Positions 36,801 through 47,209 of a stretch of 64,000 nt of DNA are shown here, piece by piece. This DNA comes from Lolium rigidum (Eukaryota; Streptophyta; Magnoliopsida; Poales; Poaceae): assembly GCF_022539505.1 (NCBI RefSeq), contig NC_061510.1, positions 225,640,043 to 225,704,042 of the forward strand. The letters run 5' to 3'. Under the pieces are notes generated by a model. That model made no database searches. It saw only the letters and a list, made by a program, of their open reading frames with translations, and had not been told where the DNA came from. How positions within the stretch are numbered: the stretch's first letter is position 1; every line of letters begins with the position of its first letter. Made by a program: the position numbers and the translations under genes.

Positions 36801-39191
36801 CTAGATTCCGACAAGTTTCTCCAATATGACCGCTAGGATTTTTTTTAGAACAAATACAAGGTTATTTAGAAAGAGTTATCGAGGGCATTGCTTAGAAACA
36901 ACTACCAGATTTTTGAAACAATTACTAGGTTGCTTACAAACAACCACCAGAATTAATTGGAGTACCTCAGCTGCATGAGTGATATCGTACAGGCTGCAGT
37001 GCACTGTGCAGGAGAGCTAACGTGGAACATTCCCTAAATAGATTTCCCGATAAATAAACATGGGATGAACAAAAGCAAAATCATCATACATACCAAGGGA
37101 CTGATTTTTTGGGGGGCTTCTCCTCAACAATTTCAGAGCCAGTCTCACTGTTGGTAGTGTCATAAGCACATTCCTCGGACCTACAGCAAGAAATGTCTGC
37201 ACAATCAATCATGATTCCGAAGCTACCATTTTGTTGATATAAATAATCTTCTTCAACTAATTTTTGTGAAGTTGACGATGAATAGACATAATGAGATGCA
37301 GAACAGATGAAAGATGCTACAGGTTTTTTTATCGCTTTGAGGCTTCTAAGTAGTAACAAACAACAGGATAAACATTGAGATTGATAAAAAAAGCTACCAT
37401 TTTGTTGATACTAATAATCTTCTTCAACTATTTTTTGTGAAGTTGACGATGAATATACATAATGATATGCAGAACAGATGAAACAATGCTACAGGTATAT
37501 ATTTTTATGGCTTTGAGGCTTCTAAGTATAGTAACAAACAACAGGATAAACATTGAGATTGATGAAGCAGGAAAAATCAATCGTTACCTATTAACCCATG
37601 GTTCTACGGAGAAGAGGCTAATGTTACCTGTGAGTTGAGTCAAGTGTAGGAGGTGACTGAGAAAGTTTCAGTGCTCTCACCTCAAGGGCATACTCCTCGA
37701 TGCTTACCAAGACAAGGGAACCAATATTAGTCAGTGACTATTACAACATTTTTTTAGGGAGATATGCAGAGGCCAATGTAGTACCTAGGAGTTGAGTCAA
37801 GTTTCGGAGGTGATTGATGTATTGCCCGTGCTTCCAACTCCCTGTTGCTCACCTCGCTGTCATGCTTATTAACCCTGATGGAACAAGCACGGTAATATGC
37901 TCACTGGTGAATGATATGTTTGATTCATTTGTTACAGGTAAAATTAAATTTATTTGTGCCTTAATGCAACATCTGCAAATTTTGAACTTGAATTATTTAT
38001 AAAAAAAAGATAAACCTAGAGATTAACAAAATATAAGAATAAATATTAAGGCATAGTAGTTCTACTGAGCAATGCGCATGCCAATGTAGTACCGTTGCAA
38101 AACATATGTGTGTATTAGCTAAAAAATATGCAAATGGTTCCAAGATAGGCTTGTAAACCTTGGAAGCACATCGAGCTTTGTGGATACTACAAGCACCAAC
38201 AATTTAAAAAGAAGAACCAACAGCCATCAAAGAAAAAGAAAAGAGAAGAACCAGCGTATACTGGTCATACCTGTTAGTTGAGTCAGGTGGAGGTGATTGA
38301 TCCAATGTCAATGTTTCAAACTCCCTGCTCACCTCTCTGACATGCTCCTCAACCCTGACAAAAACAAGCACGGTACTATGCTCATTAGTCACTGATTGTT
38401 AAGATGGGAGGTACTGCAATAATAACCAGGGCATTCTATTTTGTCTACGAAAAGAACTGAAGACTATGGTGAATAGCAAAACTCTAATATGTTGTGAACT
38501 GGTGATGGTAATAGGCACAATTGCGGCAACTGTAATTGAAAGGGGAAAACCTTGTAGATCGGTTGGATCGCCTGGGGCGACCTGAGTAGAGAACACTCTG
38601 GCGAACACGAGCTCCTTCGGGTGCGGGTGACCTGCAAAGGTTGAAAGATCTGGCGCTCAGTTGTACGACCAGCATTGTGTTGTCCAGTGCTTATACTGAA
38701 GCTTCTCAGAAAGAGAGAGATAGATAATCATCTTCCCTAGAAAGACAGGGTCAAGGAACAGAGCATGCCCAGAGATCCTTGGTAATATGGCATTCTAATC
38801 TCTACTCGATATGCGAGGAAAGATTAACATGGGTACAAATCACATCCTTTTTAAAAACCCCGCACACACGTGCAAGCTAATTAATTTACTACCGGAAGAC
38901 CTACCCCGCTTGCTCCCCGATGGCAGGACCAGAAGTTTCAGGGCGGCCCTCCTTGTGCAGCTCACTGGGTCCCTGCTTTATCTTGAGAAAGGCCGCCAGA
39001 CGGAGAGCAGGAGTTTGAAGGAGGGCACCGGGAGGGGAGATTTGGGGATCCTCCTTGTGTAGCTCACTGGGTCCCTGCTGGAGCTTCAGCTTCTGGAGCT
39101 CTCTCTTCCTCGCTCTCTTGATCGACTTTTTCCTCGCTTTCTCCTCGGCGGGGTTAGGAGTATGAGGGTGGGGGTCGCCGTCGCTGTCCAT
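33851..39191 (-). CDS. DUF3615 domain protein, 10 exons, 440 aa
   Basis: Function unknown; DUF3615 is a family seen mainly in grasses. Exons, 5' to 3': 38905-39191, 38551-38631, 38271-38354, 37785-37874, 37628-37702, 37094-37180, 34538-34711, 34366-34471, 34094-34298, 33851-33984. They total 1323 nt and the frame closes exactly. The ATG at 39191 lies in a strong context (GCCATGG). The N-terminal third is basic and low-complexity and repeats QGPSELHKE (residues 39-47 and 73-81). Exons 3-5 are related to each other. The DUF3615 region (about 310-420) shows YNHIFHHFNFTVKMK, FFAEVKEIYGRK and, across the last intron, GHCYACKNQGMHALQHP with the paired cysteines of the family. Intron 6 is 2.4 kb. 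No signal peptide or membrane segment is seen. A MULE lies 228 bp upstream of the ATG, so part of the promoter may be transposon-derived. An alternative first exon at 42742-42821 is possible. Confidence 0.82.
34873..35011 (+). mobile_element. Short retroposon (SINE or 5'-truncated LINE) in DUF3615 intron 6
   Basis: A 139-bp insert starting gaaaaaattcgatgg and ending in oligo-A after ggggctttccccatttcg. It is flanked by a perfect 16-bp direct repeat, aatatacacactgttc (34857-34872 and 35012-35027). A poly-A end with a long target duplication marks LINE-machinery insertion. The family was not identified. Confidence 0.85.
35028..37093. other. Rest of DUF3615 intron 6
   Basis: Intronic sequence between exons 6 and 7 of the minus-strand gene. 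It contains several short open frames without recognisable homology, and no terminal-repeat structure was seen. The intron's size (2.4 kb against about 0.1-0.5 kb for the others) suggests further old insertions that can no longer be delimited. Confidence 0.4.
37219..37562. repeat. 170-bp tandem duplication inside DUF3615 intron 5
   Basis: Two direct copies at about 37219-37385 and 37391-37562, each starting agctaccattttgttgata and ending caggataaacattgagattg. They are over 90% identical by eye. They lie between exon 5 and exon 6 and show that the locus is prone to local duplication. Confidence 0.85.
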
Positions 39192-39418
39192 GGCGAGAGG
39201 GCGAGGGCAGCCGGCGGCGAGAGGGGGCAGGAGTGTTGTTTGGGGAATTTTGTGTGTGAGTCTCACTCTTCTGGGTTTCTCTTCTTTGTTTATTTAATCC
39301 AGCGTGTCTCATCCGTGTGCCTGTGCGTGTCTCATCCACTCCAACAGCTTTGGATGGATGCACCCGCTTCTCTCTATTTTTTTCTTGTCGGTTGTATAGT
39401 ACTCCGTAATTGTTTTAG

Positions 39419-41009
39419 GAGTAAAATACATGGGACATCATGAAACTTGTTCGTGTAAATCAGTTCAGTCACTGTATTCTGGAAAGTTCAAGTTACGGTC
39501 ATCAAAGACGCGTTGCCGACTCACGTACAGTCACTGGTTACGATACATGTACGTATCTGCACATGTGGCACAGTATTGACCGGTCAGCAGCGTGTTTGTT
39601 TTGCTAAAATCTCCCTAAACTAATTGACGTTGTCATCCTGATGGGTTGATTGAGGCGCCACTCTCCACCAAGCTCAGCTGGTTCTTGCGGCACGGAAGCA
39701 GAAGGCGAGAAAGAAAGGAGCGGCACTCCTCCATGAGACCGTGACTCAGCTGGTTCTTCCGGCCCGGGGTGAAAGTGCTCCCTATCCCGGATCTCCAAGC
39801 ACCACCGGCGGCACTCCTCTCCACCTTCCGCGCACCACAAGCACCCTCCGCGCCACCCTGCACCACCGAGAATCTAATGTCCCGCCATCTCATCTTCTCC
39901 CGAGTCGACGTCTTCAGCGGGAGTGCCGGGACTCCCTCGCTCGTGGCTTACGATCGACTCGCGTCGCGTGACGTCATCTCGTCCGTGACTCGGTGGCGAA
40001 GGCCAAGTGCGCCCTCGCAGGAGCTTGTCGATGTGGTTCACGTGAGGCAAATTGACAGGTCCTGCCGTGCAGCGGCGGCCTTCGGTGCGCGACACGGCCC
40101 TCCCCGATCGACTTTCCCCGCCGTGGCGCCTCCCCTCGCAGTGCTGCTACTGCTGCTACTCGGTCCTCAGAAGCCAACATGACACCAAATGTAGAAGCCG
40201 CACCTGCCGACGCTGCCGCCTCCACCGTGCGTCACGCCTTCGTTGCAGTAAGGTTGTACCACAGCGTGGCGCCGGCGTCGACCACCACGATCCCAGTTAG
40301 GCTACCTTGAAGCTCCGCCTTGCTCATCTTGGTCTTCCATGCCGAAGGAATTAAGTTGTGGCGCCCGTATCGTCTGATTGGTCACCATCTTCTCCGCCTC
40401 CGGCTACCCTACGTCGCTGAATGATCTCCTCTTTTGGCCACCCCTGCGGGTCCTGCTCGACCGAACGTACTCAGTGGAGTCCATAGGATCATGGCGAAGT
40501 TCTCCCCGAGCACCTACGTGTTCCTGTGTTTCTCCGAGACATGTCCCTGGCCATCTCTGTCGACTGTCGTCGACCATGGTGTTGCCTCGGTGCTCTCGTG
40601 ACTCCTCCGGCCAGACGGGCGTGGGATGCTAGGTCGAGAATGGAACGCGGGGTGAGGAGGCGAGGCAATGCTGGCGTGGTTAGGAAGGGGCGTGTGCCGG
40701 CATTCTAATCCAGCAGCGGCGGCGGCGGATTTGGGGCTTGAGGTTAGAACAAAGGGAATCAAATCTTCTCAACGGGTCAGGTGTTTTTCAGAAATAAATA
40801 AGAGATCTTTAGGTTGTTCTGTGAAAACTACATCCGATTGGGACTGTACTGCCACACTGCCATGTCATAGAATACGTAGCCAGACCTTCTGCGGTGATGG
40901 TACATGAACCTGCATCGCGTCTTTGATGACCGTATATTAAACTTTCCTAAGTACAGTGACCGAATTGATTTACACGAACAAGTTCCATGATGTCCCATGT
41001 ATTTTACTC
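39419..41009. mobile_element. Mutator-like element (MULE) with long TIRs, no transposase
   Basis: Terminal inverted repeats of about 100 bp, roughly 90% identical: left from gagtaaaatacatgggaca to gacgcgttgcc, right the reverse complement up to ttttactc. A perfect 9-bp target duplication, ttgttttag, lies at 39410-39418 and 41010-41018. The 1.4-kb interior is GC-rich and holds no MURA-like transposase, only short open frames of unknown origin. Long TIRs, a 9-bp duplication and GC-rich filler fit a non-autonomous or Pack-MULE-type element. It separates the DUF3615 ATG from upstream sequence. Confidence 0.88.
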
Positions 41010-41089
41010 TTGTTTTAGATTGAACTTCAATTTGTACATTTTGTTTATCATTTTCTAGTCAGTCGTTTCTATCCTCTTGCTTTCTCATG

Positions 41090-42300
41090 CTCCCATCCGT
41101 CTATCAATACAAGGTCAAACTGTTTTTTTATTTTTTTCGTGTCAGATTTTGACTAATAATTTATTCAACCAAATATAACTTATATATCATTCAAAAATAT
41201 ACTGTTCATTAAAATGTGCATCCGATGATATAGTTTGAAGGACATGCAACGCATATTTGGTTGACCCAATTATTAGAGCATCTCTGCTTTTCATATTTGG
41301 GGGACGTTGTTTTCCAGTCGCTACCCCCATGCCAAAAGAACACTTGCAGTTTTCTCTATGGGAATTACCACAAACAGTTGGTGGGCAGCTTTGAACCGTG
41401 CACTGTGGTGAGGCCATCCAAAGCTTTGCCGCAGCTCCCCTCGGCATGACTCCCTTCTTGCCTAGTGTGTGCGGAGGAGGCCCTGGCTCCTCATGGCAAG
41501 CTGCTCATGGGGCAGAGCACTGCGAGAGCATGTTCCGACGAGTACAAGTTCCCGACGGCCGCCAGCAGCGATGGTGCAAGCCCCCGCGGCCTCGACGTCG
41601 ACTAGATGGAGGCAAAGTTCCCACCGTGTCACGCCATCGCCAATATCATCGCCTGGACGAGTCGTCGCGCATGATGTCGCTCTCGCCGCGGCCGCCGCCG
41701 ATGGTTCTCGTCGCGTTCGAGCGTCTAGAGAAGGTGATGTTCCGCTGCCAGCCCATCCCCGCCGACGCACATAAGGAATTGGGCGGCCCCGGAGGCGACG
41801 ATGATGGGCTTGCGCGTGGCGGAGTAGGGCGTGGAGGAGACAGAGGAAGGCGAGGGCGAAGAGGGGAAGCTAGTGGTGTTCTAGGGCGGGGAGCACCTTA
41901 CGCTCGAGGAGGTGCTGAATGTGACGAACCACGTGGTGGAGAAGGTCAGTTACTGCATTGTGTACAAGGCCAACCTGGCAGATAGCGGCGGCAACATCGA
42001 GCTACGACTGCTGCGCGAGGGGAGCTGCCAGGACGCGGCGTCGCGCGGCCCGGCCGTGCACCGATAGGTGGGAAGCCAAAAGGAGGAGAGACAATGAGTG
42101 AGATGTCGATGCATGGTGAAAAGTGGCATGAAATTTATGTCCGACATCCCGCATGAGCCTCTATGTATCAAGGACGCTCCCAGCACGCCAGACAAAATTT
42201 GGAGACGCGCCGGATGAAAACTATGACCGGAGATGCTCTTAGTCAAAGTTTGCATCAAAGAAATAAAAACAAAGTGGTCTTGTATTTAAGAAGGAGGGAG
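41090..42300. mobile_element. MITE-like element interrupted by a Harbinger insertion
   Basis: Left end ctcccatccgtctatcaata and right end (read in reverse) ctccctccttcttaaata pair as terminal repeats with mismatches. The interior has Triticeae-MITE-like AT-rich text (caaaatttgacta-type). With the 963-bp insert at 41276-42238 removed it would be about 250 bp. The TA target is clear only on the right. Confidence 0.5.
41276..42238. mobile_element. Non-autonomous Harbinger-like element
   Basis: A 963-bp element with short terminal repeats (gagcatctctgc at the left, ccggagatgctc at the right) and a perfect TTA target duplication (41273-41275, 42239-42241). The GC-rich interior has short open frames only and no recognisable transposase. 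It is inserted inside the MITE-like element 41090-42300. Confidence 0.72.
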
Positions 42301-42403
42301 TACCTAGCGCCAGGAAGCAATAGCGACAAGGTTTACTAGATTACTAGTAGTTAGTAGTTGAGTTTTTCCCTCCATATTTTTTGAAGTTTGAGCTACTACA
42401 GTA

Positions 42404-42616
42404 CTCCCTCTCTCACAGTTTATAAGGCACGCGCGTACCCCTAGGTCGCAAATTTGATCAAGTTAGCATTAGTTATATGTTATAAAAATTATATCATTAG
42501 AAAGTTCAGATGTTCTATTTTCTAATGATATAACTTTTGTATTATATAATTTAAATTATATAGGTTAAATTGGTGACCTAGGGGTACGCGCGCGCCTAAT
42601 AAACTGTGAAGGAGGG
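42404..42616. mobile_element. MITE with 45-bp terminal inverted repeats
   Basis: Left arm ctccctctctcacagtttat, then cacgcgcgtacccctaggtc. The right arm in reverse is ccctccttcacagtttatta, then cgcgcgcgtacccctaggtc. A TA precedes the left end. The AT-rich core forms an additional inner palindrome (tatatcattagaaa / tttctaatgatata). Confidence 0.8.
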
Positions 42617-42690
42617 TCCTCTTTTTTACAAAACAAGGTAGCAATCAGTTAAACAGATGATGCAATTAGAGCCGGCGGAGGGAGAGGGGT

Positions 42691-42720
42691 TGGTTTTTTT
42701 TTTTTTTTTTTTTTGAGAAC
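42691..42720 (-). mobile_element. Ultra-short poly-T insertion with 11-bp duplication
   Basis: A 30-bp insert made of tgg, 21 T and gagaac, bounded by the perfect direct repeat gggagaggggt (42680-42690, 42721-42731). Read on the minus strand it is GTTCTC followed by A21, like the last bases of a retroposon integrated by target-primed reverse transcription. Confidence 0.6.
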
Positions 42721-42741
42721 GGGAGAGGGGTAGGTTGCTAC

Positions 42742-42821
42742 CTTGGACTCTGGCTGTGGCTGCTGGAAGAAGCTGGTGTTTGGCCCACGCCGCGTGGACG
42801 ATGGCGACGGGTGTGCTCCAT
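42742..42821 (-). other. Conserved putative first exon, copy 1 (starts MEHTRR)
   Basis: An 80-nt stretch from an ATG (42821) to a GT donor (GTAGCAAC) reads MEHTRRHRPRGVGQTPASS and so on, ending in phase 2 with AG. The same length, start, phase and donor recur in copy 2 (48881-48960), which argues for past coding selection. A TATATATA run lies about 42 bases upstream. Phase 2 with a terminal AG matches the acceptor phase of DUF3615 exons 2-6, so it may be an alternative first exon of that gene. Without transcripts this is inference. Confidence 0.45.
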
Positions 42822-43065
42822 GGATCTGTTTTCGATCTATATGAACCGGCCGGAGCCACACTATATATATCTAGTACGCACTACTACTACTTATAAACTC
42901 AAACACCGGTTTCAGAGTCCAACACGGACACCCACATCCACACGCGCTCGGTCGAACAAACTCATTATGCCGCCTGCAGAAGAAAAACAAAAAGCCCACT
43001 TCTTCGTCCTCACGACTAAGCTAAACAACGTATAGGCAGAGCCGAGCCTAAGAGCATCTCTACCG

Positions 43066-44660
43066 GTGGGCAGCGGCGCATTTCGCTTTCCCGTTAATCT
43101 GAACTCGTCGCCTGACCTGTGTCCCACCGACGGTCACGTGATAGACACCGGTCTTTCCCGCGACCTCTTTCCCGACGAGGGCAGGAGCACCCACCAGGTG
43201 TTCGGCAGCACGTCCGATGTGTCCATGGGCGATGACGGGGTGAGTTTCCTTACTTTCTATGTGTTATGTGCATTGTAGACATCGACGGTGACTAAAAGTA
43301 GGTAACTTTTTGCGTAGATTGACGCCGGGGACGAGATCCTCACTGGCTTCATACGCGGCCAAGCCTACGAAACCCCCGTCGACGAGTATGAAGAAGAGGC
43401 CGAGAAGGACGAAGGTGAGGAGGAGGTCCAGAAGGAGCTGATCGACGCCGACACCGGCGTGACCACAACGAGGACGACGACGCGCAGGCGTTCCGGCGGC
43501 ACTCGTGGTCCGAGGTGGAGGTCTTTGGAGGATGAATGTCTCATCGAGTCGTGGAAGCAAGTGAGCTTTTACCCCATCACCGGCGCCAAAAGCAAGTACT
43601 ACAAGCGCATCCTCGATTCCTTCAACGAGAAGAAGAACTATTGTGAGTACGCCACTATCAACATGAACCGGAACGAGGGCGCCCTCTCCCACCGTTGGAA
43701 CATCATCAAGGCGGCGTGTAGCAAGTTCCATGGCTACTATGAGAAGATTAAGAACTGGAAGGAGAGCGGCAAAACGATGGTGGATTGGGTATGATTTACG
43801 GCCATTACATGATCCATCTTCTTCCATATCTTGTTCATAATGCATTATAGTGTATCTATTTGATGATTCATTTTGTTCCATATCTTGTTTTGCATCATGT
43901 ATTGTTGGATGCCTTGAGATGTACAAGTACAAAAAAATGAGTACAAAGACTTCATCTTCATGCATTGCTTCAACAAGCTACAAGGTTGCAAGAAATGGGA
44001 CGACCTCCGCCTCACTCTAAACAAGGACAGGGTAGAAGGGCCGGTTGATCCAACCGGCGCCTCCACCGGGCGCCCCATTGGCAACAAGAAGGCCAAGGCC
44101 GAGAGGAAGGCGGTGGCGGCGGCCAATGCCGCCGCCACCGCCTCCCTCGAGAAGATGACAACCTCATTCTCAGTGGAGAACAAGGAAGCGGCGATTAGGG
44201 CCGCCGTCCTGTGGAAGGCAATCCTCGACAAAAGCAAGACATGAAGATCGAGTTGGAGAGGGAGAAGGTGGAGGCGGCGAAGATGGAAGCTCACGCCGCT
44301 GCCATGAAGGCCACCAACGAAGAGACGCAGCTTTCGTTGGCCAAGATGTCTCAAGAATCCAAGATCTTGATGGCCGACATGGAGAAGATGGACCCGTTGG
44401 CGCGAGCGTGGCATGAGATGTACCGCGAGCGCATCGGCCAAGAGGTGCTGGCGGCGCGAGCTGCATCAGCGTCTCCCCCGGCACCCTCCACGTTAAAGTC
44501 TCCGCCGGCACCCTCCACGTTCATGTCTCCGCCGGCACCCTCCACGTTCATGCCTCCCCCGGTGACTATGGATCCTGTTGCAGCGAGGGAGCTGCGGCCG
44601 GGGCTCGCCGCCGATGAGGAAGTCGTCGAGGTTGAGCCGACCTTGACCCCGTTCATCTGA
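43066..44660 (+). pseudogene. Myb/trihelix-like protein with NAM-associated C-terminus, frameshifted
   Basis: Likely exons are 43066-43239 (donor GTGAG) and 43318-43788 (donor GTATGA), then a third part from about 43910 to 44660. The second exon encodes a Myb/SANT-like domain (RGPRWRSLEDECLIESWKQV...SHRWNIIKAACSKFHGYY). The third gives FMHCFNKLQGCKKWDDL and, after a 1-base frame break near 44235, a coiled NAM-associated type segment (MKIELEREKVEAAKMEAHA...RAWHEMYRERI) and three APSTFMS(P)PP repeats. Such Myb-like proteins are the usual second protein of PIF/Harbinger elements, needed for transposase import and DNA binding. The frame break makes this copy doubtful. Confidence 0.65.
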
Positions 44661-44852
44661 TCAGTTGGCTTGGAAGCCGAAGTTGTTTTCTGCAGTCGGA
44701 GACGGCGATTCAGTGGCCGTATGTTGGCCTAAACTTCATATTCGAATTTGGTGGCCGTGTGTTGGCCTAAACTTATTCGAATTGCTATGCTTTTTGTTTG
44801 AGTTTTCAAGGTACGCTCGGCTCTCGTTCCACCTTCTCGCCGGCGTCACCGG

Positions 44853-46240
44853 CCATGTTCCACGATAGCTACGTCGTCGACATGTCGAGGTTTACGCCGT
44901 CGCGGCCGGAGGATGCATAAGGGCATCTCGCCTGCCCTGCGCCGAGGGCCGCTCTCCTTCTCCAACCCCGGGATGCCGCCGTCGAACGATGGCGTGATGC
45001 ACGAGATGATCACGTCGGGCTCCATGGCCGCCGCGTTGAGCCCGGGTTTCTTGACACAAGAGGAGGCAAGGGCGACGGAAGCCATCGCATCGCGGGGCGC
45101 CGTCGACGATCAGAATGACGGGTTTGGAGATGACACCCAAGACGTCGACGACGAAGAAGAGCAAGCCGATGTCGACGGGGAGGAGGATGTGCCTGAGCCC
45201 ACGACGACATCGAAAGGGAGGAAGAAAAGGAAGAAGAACTCGCTGCCGACCGAGCTGCGGATTAAATGGATGGGTAAAGAAGAGGAGTGCCTCGCCGAAG
45301 CTCGGAACACCGTTTCCATGAACGGGATTACCGGCGCCAATCAAAACTATGAGACGTATTGGCAGCGGGTCAAGTTGGCATTCGACGAGCGCAAAATTGT
45401 CGATCCCTACTTCAACAAGACGGTGATGATACGCGGCGATAAGGCCATGCGCACCCATTGGGGGATCATGCAGGCGGCGTGCAGCAAGTGGCACGACATA
45501 CATGAGGAGATCGAAGCTCGCCCGGTGAGCGGCGCCGATTTCGAGCAAACGGCAAGTTCAGTCGTCGTGCCGTCCGTCGACCCTGGATCACCGAGGTTTC
45601 ATGTTGATTCGCCGGCCACACCGACGGCCAGACGTTCAAGTACCTCAACGACTTCACCCACATCGAGAATTGTGAGAAGTGGGCGGAAGTACGCCAGAAC
45701 CTCGCGAAGAACAAGGACGAGTAGTACAACCCCGACGCTCCAGCCCCTACCGCGTCGGTGGGCCGCCCCGAGCTCGGCCAGAAGAAGCTAAAAGAACTGA
45801 AGATGGCGGGCCATCCAGCCGAAAGGTTGCAGGTGTCCTTCGACAAGTGCTGGGCCGATGCGGGGGCGGATGCTGCCGGAAAGGACGACAAGTACGACGT
45901 GCGGTAGAATGAGATGCTCGCCAACAAGGGCGTCCGGATCGCCTTGCTTAAGGCAACCTCCGCGGCGAAGAAGAGGAACACCGACCTGGCATTCCTGATC
46001 GGCGGCATCGACGACAAGATGAACGAGGATACGAGGGCTTGCTACGACGCCCATCGCCAAGACATCCTCCGGCCTCCGGCGACTGCTTCGTCCTCCCCTT
46101 CGACGTCCACTCCCGCCGCTGCGACACCGACGGCCGACGATGCATCGCCGCCCGATTCCGCGTCAGACAAGGCGCAGGAAGGGACTGCTGATGTGTCTGT
46201 TAGCGTCCAGTTTCTGTTTCGATCGCCGGAACGTGGTTGA
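44853..46240 (+). pseudogene. Second Myb/trihelix-like protein of the same element, with stops
   Basis: Begins MFHDSYVVDMSRFTPS (44853), breaks frame near 44915, then runs open for over 200 codons: an acidic region (DDTQDVDDEEEQADVDGEED), a basic GRKKRKKN motif and a Myb-like domain (WMGKEEECLAEARNTV...THWGIMQAACSKWHDIHEE). The C-terminal half (FKYLNDFTHIENCEKWAE...DRLAFLIGG-like text) is interrupted by TAG at 45722 and 45905; the first replaces an expected CAG and the second an expected TGG. It diverges strongly from the first copy in sequence, so the pair is old or of separate origin. Confidence 0.6.
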
Positions 46241-46434
46241 TCGGATCGTAGAACTATTGGGCGATGCTTTTGTGTAGCGGGAGGACGATTTTTTGAAACT
46301 ATCCCCGCTGATGGGCGAATGTTGGGATGCTACTGGGAAAATGTTGCGACCCACATCTTTTTTTTCATCCATTCCGGCGTTTGTTAAGTCCGAATTTCGG
46401 CCCGAGGCCTCAAACGGGTGGAGATGCTCTCAGG

Positions 46435-46800
46435 GCTTCCCGTAGGGAGGGTAGCGGCGACCCGCTGACGGAGCTTCGTCAGCATGCTCTTCATCGCGTT
46501 CTTGCTCGACCACCACGCTTGCTCCTCGGGAGGGTGGAGCACGGAGTGGGGATCCCCAGGTGTGTGAGGGTGGGGATCGCCGTCGGTGAGGAGAGGGCAG
46601 CCGGCAGGGGCCAGAGGAGGAGACCCTAGTCCTAGTGTGGTTTGGGGAATCTCTGGTGTCACGGGTGGTATGTGTGGGCCTCACTCTTGGGATTTCTCTC
46701 TTTTTTCTTGTTCTTCTTCTTTGAACTCAGTACGTCTCATCGCTGTGCGCGTCAGCATCCAGTACAACAGCTTGGGTTGCACCAGCTTCTCTCCTTTATC
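46435..46800 (-). pseudogene. Duplicated 5' fragment of the DUF3615 gene
   Basis: Minus-strand text matches the leader and first exon of the DUF3615 gene: IPQTTL...GCP...DGDPHPHTP in both. In the promoter, cagcatccagtacaacagctt parallels cactccaacagctttggatg. The start codon is lost (LTDGD where the gene has MDSDGD), and the coding part diverges after HPHTP into EEQAWWSSKNAMKSMLTKLRQ. The Harbinger-like element abuts its 3' side. No downstream exons follow, so it is a non-functional relic. Confidence 0.7.
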
Positions 46801-47206
46801 TTATTTTTCAATTGGCAAATCACCATTATTTACATGCTGCTTCATTGAAAACATATCTAGTGACACCTTATTTGATACCTGATATCACTCTTCAAAATTT
46901 AAATTCCAAAAATTAAAAAAAAGGTGTTCACAAGATGTGTGTCTACATGCCCTGTAACTTTCATAACCAAGTTCAAGATACCCTAAGAGAAATAAAAAAG
47001 AGAAATCAAACATAAATAGTGTCACATAAAGACCAAAACACAAAAAGACCACTATTGACGTAGCATTTGTCTTTTTTCCTTTCTCTTGGTGTATTTTAAA
47101 TTTGGGAGTGAAAAATCTAGAGAACGTAAACACACATATTGTCAACCACCACAAATTTATCTCAAATTTGGGGTTGGTGTCCTCGGAGCTGATGCTCGTC
47201 GTCATT
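46801..47206. other. Intergenic, no gene seen
   Basis: AT-rich sequence between the duplicated 5' fragment and the next repeat-like region. No motif or open frame of note. Confidence 0.4.
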
Positions 47207-47209
47207 TAA

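Larger units (their letters stand above)
43052..46429 (+). mobile_element. Harbinger-like element carrying two Myb-like genes
   Basis: A 3.4-kb element with terminal repeats gagcatctctaccggt (left) and acgggtggagatgctc (right). The flanking trinucleotides are TAA (43049-43051) and TCA (46430-46432), an imperfect target duplication. It carries two Myb/trihelix-like open regions in the same direction and no transposase. It is inserted at the edge of the duplicated DUF3615 exon-1 fragment. Confidence 0.7.
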
